Shown: positions 26,374-35,204, numbered from the stretch's first letter. The stretch is 37,534 nucleotides of DNA from an uncultured Clostridia bacterium (GCA_944385905.1 CALWZA010000019.1:1-37534), one strand, 5' to 3'. Numbers and translations: made by a program. Notes: generated by a model from the sequence alone, not told the origin.

Positions 26374-28239
26374 ATGGAATTTTTGGACAGCTATGATGTT
26401 GCGGTGGTTGGCGCAGGCCATGCGGGGGTTGAGGCGGCTCTTGCTTCCGCCCGTTTGGGACTTAAAACAGCGCTTTTTACAATTTCTCTCGACGCTATCG
26501 CCAATATGCCCTGCAATCCGTCAATCGGAGGAACAGCTAAGGGACATCTTGTAAGGGAAATAGACGCTTTGGGCGGAGAAATGGGAAAAGCCGCCGACAA
26601 AACCTTTCTTCAAAGCCGCATTTTAAACCGCGGAAAGGGTCCTGCCGTTCACAGTCTAAGAGTTCAGGCTGACAGGGTGGCGTATCATACGCTTATGAAA
26701 AAGGTGTGCGAAAATCAGCAGGGGCTTGATATCAAGCAGGCGGAAATTATAAAAATATTAACCGAGGATAACCGTGTTACGGGAGTTGTCACACGGTTAA
26801 ACTCAGCGTATCATGTAAAGGCGGTTATTATAGCAACGGGAACATATCTAAACGGAGTTGTCCACGTGGGAGAGACATCTTACGAATCGGGTCCCGACGC
26901 AACTTTGCCGGCAAAATATCTTTCTTCTTGCCTTTCCGAGCTTGGAATAACACTAAGGCGGTTTAAAACAGGAACTCCGGCTCGTGTTCACAAAAGAAGC
27001 ATCGACTTTTCAAAGCTTGAAAGACAGGACGGCGACGAGGTTATTCAGCCTTTTTCGTTTGAAACCACCGAAAAGCTTGAAAACAAGGTCTGCTGTTATA
27101 TCGGATATACAAACGCAAAAACTCATGAGGTAATTTTGGATAATTTATCACGCTCGCCGCTTTATTCGGGAAGAATTCACGGCGTGGGTCCCCGCTACTG
27201 TCCGTCTATCGAGGACAAAATCGTCAGGTTTTCGGACAAGCCCAGGCATCAGATGTTTGTAGAGCCTATGGGTCTTGACACCGACGAGTACTATTTGCAG
27301 GGAATGTCGTCGTCACTGCCCGAGGATGTTCAGCTCAAGTTTCTTCGCACAATGGAGGGGCTTGAACACGTTGAAATCATGCGAAACGCTTACGCTATCG
27401 AATACGACTGCTGCGACCCGACCGAGCTTTTGCCTACCCTTGAGTTTAAGGCGGTAAGCGGACTTTACGGCGCAGGGCAGTTTAACGGCACTTCAGGCTA
27501 TGAGGAGGCTGCCGCTCAGGGACTCGTGGCAGGCATAAACGCCGCAATGAAAATTCTCGGCAGAAAGCAGCTTGTTTTGGACAGAGCTTCGTCCTATATC
27601 GGAACTCTCATCGACGATTTGGTTACAAAGGGCTGTTCCGACCCTTACCGCATGATGACCTCACGAAGCGAATACAGGCTTCTTTTGAGAGAGGACAACG
27701 CCGACGAAAGACTTACTCCGATAGGATATGAAATCGGGCTTATTTCTCAACAGAGATATGAAAGGTTTGTTGAAAAAGAAAGGCTTATCGACGAGGAAGT
27801 CAAGCGTGTTGAAAACGTGAATATAGGGCCTTCCGAAAAGCTGAATCAGTATCTTTCCGAAAGCGGAACAGACCCTGTAAATAACGGTCTGAAGCTTTCT
27901 CAGCTTATAAAAAGACCTCAGCTTTCATATGACGGACTCGCTTTTGTTGACCCGAACCGCCCCGAGCTTTCACATGAGGTCAGGGAGCAGGTCGAGCTTA
28001 GAATCAAATATGAGGGATATATAAAAATTCAGCTTGAGCAGGTTGAGGCAATGCGAAGCCTTGAGGGAAAGGCTCTGCCGCCCGATACCGATTACAGGCA
28101 GGTGAGGGGACTGCGGCTTGAGGCGGCGGAAAAGCTCAATAAAATCAAGCCGTTGTCGGTAGGTCAGGCGTCGAGAATTTCGGGAGTAAACCCTGCCGAC
28201 GTTTCGGTTTTGCTTGTGTGGCTTTCATCAAACAGGTAA
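26374..28239 (+). CDS. mnmG: tRNA uridine-modification enzyme MnmG
   Basis: The 621-residue FAD enzyme is the MnmE partner. Seen: the FAD motif [45 protein letters not shown], and the C-terminal [17 protein letters not shown] region. The start at 26374 is chosen because the few residues before the FAD motif then match the family length and AAAGGG lies about 8 bases upstream; an ATG at 26341 would add 11 residues with no ribosome binding site. It is 43 bases after mnmE and 15 bases before rsmG. Confidence 0.96.
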   Translation: MEFLDSYDVAVVGAGHAGVEAALASARLGLKTALFTISLDAIANMPCNPSIGGTAKGHLVREIDALGGEMGKAADKTFLQSRILNRGKGPAVHSLRVQADRVAYHTLMKKVCENQQGLDIKQAEIIKILTEDNRVTGVVTRLNSAYHVKAVIIATGTYLNGVVHVGETSYESGPDATLPAKYLSSCLSELGITLRRFKTGTPARVHKRSIDFSKLERQDGDEVIQPFSFETTEKLENKVCCYIGYTNAKTHEVILDNLSRSPLYSGRIHGVGPRYCPSIEDKIVRFSDKPRHQMFVEPMGLDTDEYYLQGMSSSLPEDVQLKFLRTMEGLEHVEIMRNAYAIEYDCCDPTELLPTLEFKAVSGLYGAGQFNGTSGYEEAAAQGLVAGINAAMKILGRKQLVLDRASSYIGTLIDDLVTKGCSDPYRMMTSRSEYRLLLREDNADERLTPIGYEIGLISQQRYERFVEKERLIDEEVKRVENVNIGPSEKLNQYLSESGTDPVNNGLKLSQLIKRPQLSYDGLAFVDPNRPELSHEVREQVELRIKYEGYIKIQLEQVEAMRSLEGKALPPDTDYRQVRGLRLEAAEKLNKIKPLSVGQASRISGVNPADVSVLLVWLSSNR

Positions 28240-28254
28240 AGGAGTGCGGATATT

Positions 28255-28968
28255 TTGTTGACAGAAAAGCTTATTGCGGATACTTTTGAATCGGCAAAAA
28301 TTACCATCTCCGATGAGCAGGCAAGGCGGTTTGTAACCTACGGCGAGCTTCTTTCGGAGTGGAACGAGAAAATAAACCTGACAGCCATAACCGAGCCTTC
28401 CGAGGTTGCTCTCAAGCATTTTTTGGACAGCGTTTTGCCGTTTGGATTTATTGATATACCGAAAAACGCTTCGGTAATCGACGTCGGAACGGGCGCGGGC
28501 TTTCCGTCCTGTCCGCTTAAAATAATGAACGGCGGTATTTCGCTCACTTTGCTCGACAGCTTAAACAAGCGCATTAAATTTCTCTCCGAGCTTTCAGACA
28601 GGCTTTCTCTCGGCGCCGAGTGCGTTCATGCCCGTGCTGAGGAAGCAGGTCACAATGATATGTACCGTGAAAAGTTCGACATAGCGACAGCAAGGGCGGT
28701 TGCGGCGCTTTTTACGCTTTGCGAATACTGTATGCCGTTTGTGAAAGTCGGCGGAGCTTTCGCAGCTTTGAAAGGTCCCGACTGCAAAGATGAGATTTCA
28801 GGGGCGCAGAAGGCTGTTAAAACTCTCGGAGGGAAAATCGAGATGACGAAAGAGTATTCACTTCCGAACGGTGACAGAAGAACTCTTGTCGTTATTAGAA
28901 AAATATCGCATACTCCGACAATTTATCCGAGAAATAAGGCTCAGATGACGAAAAAACCGCTGAAATAA
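28255..28968 (+). CDS. rsmG: 16S rRNA m7G527 methyltransferase RsmG
   Basis: The 237-residue enzyme (GidB) methylates G527 of 16S rRNA. Seen: NLTAITEPSEVALKHFLDS, the SAM-binding VIDVGTGAGFPSCPLKI, and the C-terminal IYPRNKAQMTKKPL. The start is TTG with GGAG about 10 bases before it. It ends the mnmE-mnmG-rsmG group; noc has its own promoter downstream. The SCPLKI stretch replaces the more usual GLPLKI, a minor change. Confidence 0.95.
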   Translation: MLTEKLIADTFESAKITISDEQARRFVTYGELLSEWNEKINLTAITEPSEVALKHFLDSVLPFGFIDIPKNASVIDVGTGAGFPSCPLKIMNGGISLTLLDSLNKRIKFLSELSDRLSLGAECVHARAEEAGHNDMYREKFDIATARAVAALFTLCEYCMPFVKVGGAFAALKGPDCKDEISGAQKAVKTLGGKIEMTKEYSLPNGDRRTLVVIRKISHTPTIYPRNKAQMTKKPLK

Positions 28969-29054
28969 GTATAAGTTTTGCAGATTTTTGCTCTATAACG
29001 GTGGTTATGTCGATAAAAACTTATCGGGAAATACTGGAAATAATTGTTTTAATG

Positions 29055-29063
29055 TGGTATAAT
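29055..29063 (+). promoter_or_regulatory. Extended -10 promoter of noc
   Basis: TG-G-TATAAT (29055-29063) is an extended -10 element without a clear -35 box. Transcription should begin near 29069, which places the upstream in-frame ATG (29065) before the transcript and supports the start at 29107. Confidence 0.65.
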
Positions 29064-29108
29064 AATGTCAACGCAAGAAGATTTAAAAAGAAAGGACGTT
29101 GACATTAT
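29062..29108. repeat. 12-bp inverted repeat across the noc start
   Basis: ATAATGTCAACG (29062-29073) and CGTTGACATTAT (29097-29108) are perfect inverse copies 23 bases apart. They run from the -10 element to the noc start codon, with the ribosome binding site AAAGGA just inside the second arm. They could be an operator or, in part, an mRNA hairpin. Confidence 0.6.
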
Positions 29109-29991
29109 GCAGACGACTGCGAAAATCAGCTTATTTAACGCTTTGTCCAAAGGCGGACAGGAGAAAGCAGAGCAGCGGCAGGAAAAGCAAAAGCCGCTTA
29201 AGGAAAAAACCATCGGAAAGGTTATTGAAATCCCCTGCGAAATGATTACCCCGAACCCCCGTCAGCCGAGACGCAGTTTTGACGAGACCGAGCTTGCGAA
29301 GCTTTCGGCGTCTGTTCGGCAGGACGGAATATTGCAGCCTCTCACCGTCCGCAGAAACCCTGACGGCAAAAGCTATGAAATTGTTTCGGGCGAGAGAAGA
29401 CTCAGGGCTGCTAAGCTTTGCGGACTTTTGAGCGTTCCGTGCATAGTTGTCGAGATGAACGAGCGGACATCTGCGCTTATGGCGCTTGTCGAAAATATTC
29501 AGCGGCAGGATTTGTCCTTTTTCGATGAGGCGATCGCCATCGAAAAGCTTATCGATTTTTACGGCATGACTCAGGAGGACGCGGCAATGCGGCTTGGCAT
29601 GGCGCAGTCAACCCTCGCTAACAAGCTTCGTCTTCTTAAGCTTTCGGACGAGGAGAGAGAAGCGGTTTCAGCCTACAATCTTACCGAGAGACACGCGAGA
29701 GCTTTGCTGAGAGTCCCCTCAGAGCTGCGAATGGATGTTATAAACCGCGCCGGCAAATTCGATTTAAACGTCGACAAAACCGAAGCGTACATAGAAGAGC
29801 TTTTGAGGGGTGAAAAGGAGAAGGAGAGCTACCGCAAAAGGTCTGTAATCCTGAAGGACGTGAAGCTTTTTATGAACACCGTTTCAAAAGCAGTTGAAAC
29901 AATGCAGATGGCAGGGGTTCGTGTTGACGCTAAGAAAGTAAAAAGCGACGGTTATATTGAGTATCTTATAAAAATACCTGTGTCCGACTGA
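29107..29991 (+). CDS. noc: Nucleoid occlusion protein Noc (ParB family)
   Basis: The 294-residue protein shares the ParB/Noc plan: a basic N-terminal stretch, the CTP-binding domain with IPCEMITPNPRQPRR and GERRLRAA, ENIQRQDLSFFDEA, and the helix-turn-helix QEDAAMRLGMAQSTLANKLRLL. Noc proteins bind spaced chromosomal sites and the membrane to keep the division septum off the nucleoid. I call Noc and not a second ParB because of the position between rsmG and parA, as in Bacillus, and the separate parB downstream. The N-terminal KISLFNALSKG could be the membrane helix. The start at 29107 has AAAGGA about 10 bases before it. Confidence 0.88.
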   Translation: MQTTAKISLFNALSKGGQEKAEQRQEKQKPLKEKTIGKVIEIPCEMITPNPRQPRRSFDETELAKLSASVRQDGILQPLTVRRNPDGKSYEIVSGERRLRAAKLCGLLSVPCIVVEMNERTSALMALVENIQRQDLSFFDEAIAIEKLIDFYGMTQEDAAMRLGMAQSTLANKLRLLKLSDEEREAVSAYNLTERHARALLRVPSELRMDVINRAGKFDLNVDKTEAYIEELLRGEKEKESYRKRSVILKDVKLFMNTVSKAVETMQMAGVRVDAKKVKSDGYIEYLIKIPVSD

Positions 29992-30010
29992 AGACTATAT
30001 TAAAAATTTG

Positions 30011-30040
30011 AAGCAGAGCGGTAGCTCTGCTTTGTTTTTT
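30011..30040 (+). terminator. Terminator after noc
   Basis: AAGCAGAGC (30011-30019) pairs with GCTCTGCTT (30024-30032) across a 4-base loop, followed by TGTTTTTTT. Confidence 0.9.
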
Positions 30041-30056
30041 TGTTCCATGTGGAACA
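30041..30056. promoter_or_regulatory. parS: parS site 1
   Basis: TGTTCCATGTGGAACA matches the parS consensus of Firmicutes (TGTTNCACGTGAAACA class) with the GTTCC/GGAAC arms common in Clostridia. It lies between the noc terminator and the parA promoter, where ParB should load. Confidence 0.9.
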
Positions 30057-30082
30057 AAAGCGAGATTTTTTTGCCTCGGTGC

Positions 30083-30110
30083 TTGAAAAGAGCAAGAAAA
30101 AGTGTATAAT
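30083..30110 (+). promoter_or_regulatory. parA promoter
   Basis: TTGAAA (30083-30088), a 16-base spacer and TATAAT (30105-30110) lie 27 bases after parS, so ParB spreading could repress the operon. Confidence 0.75.
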
Positions 30111-30148
30111 ATATATATATGACTAAAATGAGTACGGAGGTTGCGGCA

Positions 30149-30937
30149 ATGGGGAAAATTATTGCTGTTTCAAATCAAAAGGGCGGAGTAGGAAAGTCCA
30201 CAACCGTCGTAAATCTCGCGGCCGCACTCGGCGGAAAAGGAAAAAAAGTGCTTGTTGTCGATATTGACGCCCAGGGAAATACCACAACAGGCTTCGGGGT
30301 TAGAAAAAAGAGCGTCGTGAACACTGTTTATGAGGTGATAATCGGAGAATGTTCCGCTGCTGAGGCGGTAGTTCCGACGGCATTCAAGGGCGTTTCGCTT
30401 ATAACTTCCGCGCAGAAGCTTGCCGGCGCGGAAATTGAGCTTGCTTCTATGGACAACAGACTTATGAGGCTGAAAATGCAGCTTTTGACAATAAAAGACA
30501 GGTTTGACTATATTCTTATCGACTGTCCGCCTTCGCTGAGCCTTGTCACTCTTAACGCTTTGGCGGCTTGCGATTCGGTCTTGATACCGATTCAGTGCGA
30601 GTTCTATTCGCTGGAGGGGCTTGTTCAGCTGACAGATACAATTAAAAGAGTTAAGGACGGATATAATCCGAACCTTGAAATCGAGGGTATACTTTTTACA
30701 ATGTTTGTCGGCAGATACAACGTAACTGCGCAGGTTGTCGAGGAGGTTAGAAAATATTTTCCGAACAATGTGTATCAAACCGTTATACCGAGGAATATAA
30801 CCCTTTCAGAGGCGCCGAGTCACGGAAAACCGATAATGTATTATGACAGAAGCTCACGAGGGGCAGAGGCGTATGAAGCGTTTTGCACGGAGTTTCTGAA
30901 AAGAGACAGAAGTTCGAGAGCAAAGGCAAGGAGGTAA
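30149..30937 (+). CDS. parA: Chromosome partitioning ATPase ParA/Soj
   Basis: The 262-residue ATPase binds DNA and works with ParB in origin segregation and control of DnaA. Seen: the deviant Walker A KGGVGKST (11-18), VVDIDAQGNTTTGFG, and Walker B DYILIDCPPSLSLVT. I start at 30149 because GGAGG lies 8 bases before that ATG; the ATG ten codons upstream falls at the predicted transcription start and has no ribosome binding site. parB follows after 4 bases. Confidence 0.96.
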   Translation: MGKIIAVSNQKGGVGKSTTVVNLAAALGGKGKKVLVVDIDAQGNTTTGFGVRKKSVVNTVYEVIIGECSAAEAVVPTAFKGVSLITSAQKLAGAEIELASMDNRLMRLKMQLLTIKDRFDYILIDCPPSLSLVTLNALAACDSVLIPIQCEFYSLEGLVQLTDTIKRVKDGYNPNLEIEGILFTMFVGRYNVTAQVVEEVRKYFPNNVYQTVIPRNITLSEAPSHGKPIMYYDRSSRGAEAYEAFCTEFLKRDRSSRAKARR

Positions 30938-30941
30938 TGAT

Positions 30942-31793
30942 ATGGCTAAATCGAAGGGACTTGGAATGGGCATGGACGCCCTCTTTTATGAAAACGACAC
31001 CGATAAAAAAGCAGCTCAGACTTTGAAACTGACCGAAATTGAACCTAACAAATCTCAGCCGAGAACAGATTTTGATGAGGAGAGCATCGTTGCGCTTGCT
31101 GATTCAATCAAACAGCACGGCGTTTTGCAGCCTCTGCTTGTCAGACCGCTTCCGTCGGGCAGATTTCAGATAGTCGCAGGGGAGAGAAGGTGGCGCGCGT
31201 CGCGGATGGCAGGGCTTTCAGAGGTTCCGGTGCTCATAAAGGAGCTTGACGACAGGCAGACTATGCAGTTAGCGCTGATTGAAAATCTTCAGCGTGAAAA
31301 TCTTAACCCGATTGAGGAAGCACAGGGCTACAAGGACTTGATGGAGACCTATGACATGACTCAGGAACAGGTCGCAAGGGTTATCGGAAAGTCGCGCTCC
31401 GCGGTAGCGAATTCGCTGAGACTTTTGTCGCTTGATCCAACAACGATGAAAATGGTCAGAAACGGCGAGGTTTCAGTCGGACACGCGAAGGTTTTGGCAG
31501 GAGTTGAGGACAGCGCGCTCAGAACAGAGCTCGCGAGCAGAGTCAAGAGAGACATGCTGACGGTAAGGGCTTTGGAGGAGGCGGTAAAAAACGCCGCAAA
31601 AGCTGAGAAGTACGAGGAACACGAGAAAGACGAAGCTCCGAAGACGTTTTTCAGAGAGGTTGAAATATCCCTGCGCGAGGCGATGAACCGACGTGTAAAG
31701 GTCAGCGCAAAGGGCGAAAAGGGCAAACTTGAAATCGAGTTTTACTCTGAGGACGATCTCAAAGACCTCGCAGAGCTTTTGACAAGACAGTAA
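30942..31793 (+). CDS. parB: Chromosome partitioning protein ParB/Spo0J
   Basis: The 283-residue CTP-dependent clamp binds parS and spreads on DNA. Seen: PNKSQPRTDFDEESIVALADSI, the CTP motif GERRWRASRMAG, ENLQRENLNPIEEAQGYKDL, and the helix-turn-helix QEQVARVIGKSRSAVANSLRLL. GGAGG at the end of parA lies 7 bases before the ATG. A parS copy begins on the base after its stop codon. Confidence 0.96.
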   Translation: MAKSKGLGMGMDALFYENDTDKKAAQTLKLTEIEPNKSQPRTDFDEESIVALADSIKQHGVLQPLLVRPLPSGRFQIVAGERRWRASRMAGLSEVPVLIKELDDRQTMQLALIENLQRENLNPIEEAQGYKDLMETYDMTQEQVARVIGKSRSAVANSLRLLSLDPTTMKMVRNGEVSVGHAKVLAGVEDSALRTELASRVKRDMLTVRALEEAVKNAAKAEKYEEHEKDEAPKTFFREVEISLREAMNRRVKVSAKGEKGKLEIEFYSEDDLKDLAELLTRQ

Positions 31794-31809
31794 TGTTCCA
31801 TGTGGAACA
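31794..31809. promoter_or_regulatory. parS: parS site 2
   Basis: A second exact copy of TGTTCCATGTGGAACA directly follows the parB stop codon and precedes serS. Confidence 0.9.
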
Positions 31810-31839
31810 TAAATATAAATAACCGAAAGGAAAAGAAAA

Positions 31840-33117
31840 ATGATAGACATTAAATTTTTGAGAGAAAACCCCGAGGCAGTCAAGGAAAATATCAGAAAAA
31901 AGTTTCAGGACGCAAAGCTTCCGCTTGTAGACGAGGTAATAGAGCTTGACGCGCAGTCGAGAGCAACAAAAGTTGAGGCTGACGGCCTCCGTGCCGAGAG
32001 AAACAAGATTTCAAAGGAAATCGGAGCTTTGATGGGCAAGGGACTTAAAGAGGAAGCCGAAGAAGCTAAAAAAAAGGTTACCGAATTTTCAGACAAGCTT
32101 GCGGCTCTTGAGACAAAGGAGGCAGAGCTGGGCGAAAAAATAACAAAGATAATGATGACGATTCCGAACATCATCGATCCGTCTGTTCCGATAGGCAAGG
32201 ACGACAGCGAAAACGTTGAGGTTCAGAGATACGGCGAGCCTGTCGTTCCCGATTTTGAGATACCTTATCACACCGAGATAATGGAGAAATTTAACGGAAT
32301 AGACCTCGACAGCGCAAGAAAGGTTGCCGGAAACGGTTTTTATTATCTCATGGGAGACATCGCAAGGCTTCACTCGGCTGTAATATCCTACGCGAGAGAT
32401 TTTATGATAAACCGCGGATTTACCTATTGCGTTCCGCCGTTTATGATACGTTCAAATGTTGTTACAGGCGTTATGAGCTTCGCTGAAATGGACGCTATGA
32501 TGTATAAAATCGAGGGAGAGGATCTCTATCTCATAGGCACGTCCGAACATTCGATGATAGGCAAGTTTATCGACACAATTATCCCCGAAGATAAGCTTCC
32601 GCTAACTCTCACAAGCTATTCGCCCTGCTTCAGAAAGGAGAAGGGCGCGCACGGACTTGAAGAAAGGGGAGTTTACAGAATTCATCAGTTTGAAAAGCAG
32701 GAAATGATAGTTGTCTGCAAGCCTGAGGACAGCAAAATGTGGTTTGACAAGCTCTGGCAGAACACTGTTGACCTGTTCAGATCGCTCGATATACCCGTAA
32801 GAACTCTTGAGTGCTGTTCGGGAGACCTTGCTGATTTGAAGGTTAAGTCGGTTGACGTTGAGGCATGGAGCCCGAGACAGAAGAAATACTTTGAGGTCGG
32901 AAGCTGCTCAAACCTCGGCGACGCTCAGGCGAGAAGACTTAAAATCAGAGTAAACGGCAAGGACGGAAAATATCTTGCGCATACCCTCAACAACACGGTT
33001 GTGGCTCCGCCGAGAATGCTCATCGCGTTTCTTGAAAACAACCTTCAGGCGGACGGCTCGGTAAGAATACCCGAAGTTCTCAGACCTTACATGGGCGGAA
33101 TGACCGAAATAAGATAA
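31840..33117 (+). CDS. serS: Seryl-tRNA synthetase
   Basis: The 425-residue class II enzyme charges tRNA-Ser. Seen: the N-terminal coiled-coil arm (about 30-105), the serine-binding GTSEHSMIG, motif 2 FRKEKGAHGLEERGVYRIHQF, and motif 3 PPRMLIAFLENN with the C-terminal IPEVLRPYMGG. The HTLNNTVVAPPR and TSEHSMIG segments differ from the Bacillus type (HTLNGSGLAVGR), placing it in a variant clade seen in some Clostridia (from memory of the family). AAAGGA precedes the ATG. It follows parS 2. Confidence 0.95.
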   Translation: MIDIKFLRENPEAVKENIRKKFQDAKLPLVDEVIELDAQSRATKVEADGLRAERNKISKEIGALMGKGLKEEAEEAKKKVTEFSDKLAALETKEAELGEKITKIMMTIPNIIDPSVPIGKDDSENVEVQRYGEPVVPDFEIPYHTEIMEKFNGIDLDSARKVAGNGFYYLMGDIARLHSAVISYARDFMINRGFTYCVPPFMIRSNVVTGVMSFAEMDAMMYKIEGEDLYLIGTSEHSMIGKFIDTIIPEDKLPLTLTSYSPCFRKEKGAHGLEERGVYRIHQFEKQEMIVVCKPEDSKMWFDKLWQNTVDLFRSLDIPVRTLECCSGDLADLKVKSVDVEAWSPRQKKYFEVGSCSNLGDAQARRLKIRVNGKDGKYLAHTLNNTVVAPPRMLIAFLENNLQADGSVRIPEVLRPYMGGMTEIR

Positions 33118-33141
33118 GATATTAAGTAATAGAACAAGAAA

Positions 33142-33888
33142 ATGGAAAACGTAACAGAAAAAGATTATCACATAACCTTTTTTGACTGTGATTATCTTGA
33201 GCGAATCAAGATATCAACGATTTTAAGGCTCTGTTCTGAGCTCGCGGGAGAGGACTATACTAAAAAAGGGATGTCTCATGAGTGGCTTTGGCGGCGCAAT
33301 ATGGTTTTTCTGCTTTCGAGAGTATCGGTCAGGATAAACAAATATCCGAGATATGAGCAGGACATTGTAATTTCAACATGGGAAATCGGCACAAAGGGAG
33401 TTATGTTCCTGAGGGGCTTTCACATTCGGGATAAAAAAACCTCAGAGCTTTTGTGCGATATCGAAACGGCATGGATACTCATCGACCCTAAGGAGAGGCA
33501 TATTCATAAGCCGACAGTTTTTACCGCAGTTCATCCTCTCACCGTCGCTCCCGATATGATTTTATCAACCAAGCCGACAGGAAAAATCTCGGCTCAAAAG
33601 CTCATTAGATGCGGCACAAGGGAAGTCAGGACAAGCGATATTGACGCAAACGGGCATATGTTCAACGCCGTTTACGCCGACGCTGCGCTTGACGTTTTAA
33701 GCAAAGAGCAGTTTGAGAGAAACATTAGGGATTTTCGCATAAATTTTGTGTCCGAAGCGGTGAGGGGAGACACTATTAACCTGAGCTTTGGTGAAAATAA
33801 TAAAGTAATCACCGTTTTGGGCGAGTGCGGAGGAAAGAGATGTTTTGAGGCTGAAATGAGCTGTTGCGATACATCGGAAAGGGGTTAA
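33142..33888 (+). CDS. Acyl-ACP thioesterase
   Basis: The 248-residue protein resembles plant-type FatA/FatB-like thioesterases of bacteria, with two hot-dog domains. It should release fatty acids from acyl carrier protein. Seen: an N-terminal half with VISTWEIGTKGVMFLRGF and WILIDPKERH, and the catalytic D-x-N-x-H motif SDIDANGHMFNAVYAD (Asp168, Asn170, His172). The usual HVNN is HMFN here. The ribosome binding site is weak. It lies 24 bases after serS and 1 base before the next gene. Confidence 0.85.
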   Translation: MENVTEKDYHITFFDCDYLERIKISTILRLCSELAGEDYTKKGMSHEWLWRRNMVFLLSRVSVRINKYPRYEQDIVISTWEIGTKGVMFLRGFHIRDKKTSELLCDIETAWILIDPKERHIHKPTVFTAVHPLTVAPDMILSTKPTGKISAQKLIRCGTREVRTSDIDANGHMFNAVYADAALDVLSKEQFERNIRDFRINFVSEAVRGDTINLSFGENNKVITVLGECGGKRCFEAEMSCCDTSERG

Positions 33889-33889
33889 A

Positions 33890-34222
33890 ATGAAAATTCA
33901 AGCTTCCTTTGACAGGTTTTGCTTTATGACTGAGGACAATTTGGTTACAGCTCAGAACATCGCGGTATTTGCGGTTTCAACCGCCGTCGCACTTCTGCTG
34001 AGCGTGCTTATGCCGTCAAAAAAAGAAAAAAGCAAATCAAAAAAGACCGGGAAAAAGAAATTTCTGCCGCTGAAGCTGTTTGTTTTATGCCTTTCGGTTA
34101 TAGGATCGGCGGCTCAGAGGGGAAAACTTGCGGCAAAGACAGACGAAATAGTAAGCAAGGAACAGGAAAACGAAAAAATAAAGGTCGAAAACGCTGTTTT
34201 GTTTAATCCCGAAGACATTTAG
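33890..34222 (+). CDS. Hypothetical two-segment membrane protein
   Basis: I do not recognise this 110-residue protein. It has an N-terminal soluble stretch, a hydrophobic segment at about 22-42, a very basic lysine-rich linker (PSKKEKSKSKKTGKKK), a second hydrophobic stretch at about 58-74, and a charged C-terminal region that may be helical. AAAGGGG lies 5 bases before the ATG, 1 base after the thioesterase stop, so it is co-translated with it. A membrane role near lipid metabolism is only inferred from position. Confidence 0.6.
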   Translation: MKIQASFDRFCFMTEDNLVTAQNIAVFAVSTAVALLLSVLMPSKKEKSKSKKTGKKKFLPLKLFVLCLSVIGSAAQRGKLAAKTDEIVSKEQENEKIKVENAVLFNPEDI

Positions 34223-34243
34223 CTGAATGAGTGGTGAGAAAAG

Positions 34244-35152
34244 CTGAACAAAAAACGATTTTACCGCTTTTGCATTATCTGCTCTGTGCTCGTGTCGGCG
34301 GCGGTCATGTGTCTGACTGCGTATTCAGTCGGAGTGGCGGAGCTGAATTTCGCAAAGGAAGAAATGCGCCTTTCAATTGAACGGATGCTTGCGCAGGAGC
34401 AGATAAGCTCGACAGAGGAAACAAACCTCACCGCTTTTCGCATTGAGGACTGCACATCAAAAGCGAGGGCGCTTTCGGTTATACTCAACCGTGACCCCGG
34501 AGTCGAAAGCGATATTGAGATTTTGGAAGAGACCAAGGAATCAATGGGTCTTGACGAAATAATCATAACCGACGGCGACGGAAAAATAACCGCCTCGACC
34601 GACGCCACTACGGGAAACGATATCGGAAATGACATTCGTTTTCAGGAGTTTATTCAAGGCTTAAAGGACAAGAGCTTTTCAGCCTGCAAAAAGGATAGCA
34701 CAAATGAAAACAGCTATATTTCGGCGGTTTCAAGGCTTGACAGTGACGGTCTTGTCATAACGAAAACAAGCTATTTCAGCCAGGGAAGCGACGAAGGCTA
34801 TTTGTATGAGGGCTCGGAAAGGCTAACCGGACTGCTCGATCCGGAAACGGGAGAGTGTACACTGCTTTTTGAAAGCAGCGGCGACACGGTGTATTTTCCG
34901 AGCATTTACAGCTTTAAAGGTATGCCGGCTCAGGGTAAATTCAAGCTTTTCAGGACAAGGCTCGGCGGACAGAGCGTTTTTGTTTACTACACAGGCTCGG
35001 ACGGCGACTACGCGTTTTCATCAGTCCCGTCAAAAAGCGTATACAGCACGAGAAACGCAGTTTTGATTTCCCAGCTCATATGCTTTCCGATAATATCGGC
35101 TGCGGTGCTTTTAGCGGTGAGAATGCAGCTTATAAAACAAAAAGTGTATTAA
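34244..35152 (+). CDS. Cache-like membrane sensor without output domain
   Basis: A protein of about 302 residues has an N-terminal membrane segment after a basic tail (NKKRFYRFC), an outer domain of about 230 residues, and a C-terminal membrane segment (about 276-293) with only 9 residues beyond. The outer domain shows IIITDGDGKITASTD followed by GNDIGNDIRFQEFI, resembling the dCache fold of bacterial receptors. I take CTG at 34244 as start because GGTGAG lies 5 bases before it and it keeps the basic tail; a GTG at 34286 lacks both. An in-frame stop lies just upstream. No kinase, cyclase or chemotaxis domain follows. Function unknown. Confidence 0.55.
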   Translation: MNKKRFYRFCIICSVLVSAAVMCLTAYSVGVAELNFAKEEMRLSIERMLAQEQISSTEETNLTAFRIEDCTSKARALSVILNRDPGVESDIEILEETKESMGLDEIIITDGDGKITASTDATTGNDIGNDIRFQEFIQGLKDKSFSACKKDSTNENSYISAVSRLDSDGLVITKTSYFSQGSDEGYLYEGSERLTGLLDPETGECTLLFESSGDTVYFPSIYSFKGMPAQGKFKLFRTRLGGQSVFVYYTGSDGDYAFSSVPSKSVYSTRNAVLISQLICFPIISAAVLLAVRMQLIKQKVY

Positions 35153-35174
35153 ATGTAAATTATATAACAAAACA

Positions 35175-35202
35175 GGCTGAGGAAAAATCCTCAGCCGTTT
35201 AT
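35175..35202. terminator. Bidirectional terminator
   Basis: GGCTGAGGA (35175-35183) pairs with TCCTCAGCC (35188-35196), 9 bp with an AAAA loop, followed by GTTTATTTTT. It separates the convergent Cache-like and GH94 genes. Confidence 0.88.
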
Positions 35203-35204
35203 TT

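Noticed and set aside
29021-29032. TTATCGGGAAAT, resembling half of the Bacillus Noc site ATTTCCCGGGAAAT
   Set aside because: One arm is degenerate, and the segment is better explained by the small CGATAA/TTATCG inverted repeat at 29011-29026. A single imperfect match is not enough.
29065-29106. Upstream in-frame ATG for noc (14 extra residues)
   Set aside because: It precedes the transcription start predicted from the extended -10 element and lacks a ribosome binding site.
30119-30148. Upstream in-frame ATG for parA (10 extra residues)
   Set aside because: It coincides with the expected transcription start, while GGAGG sits correctly before the ATG at 30149.
30170-30778. A 202-codon open frame antisense to parA
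   Set aside because: It is a shadow of parA, whose Walker motifs and context are certain.
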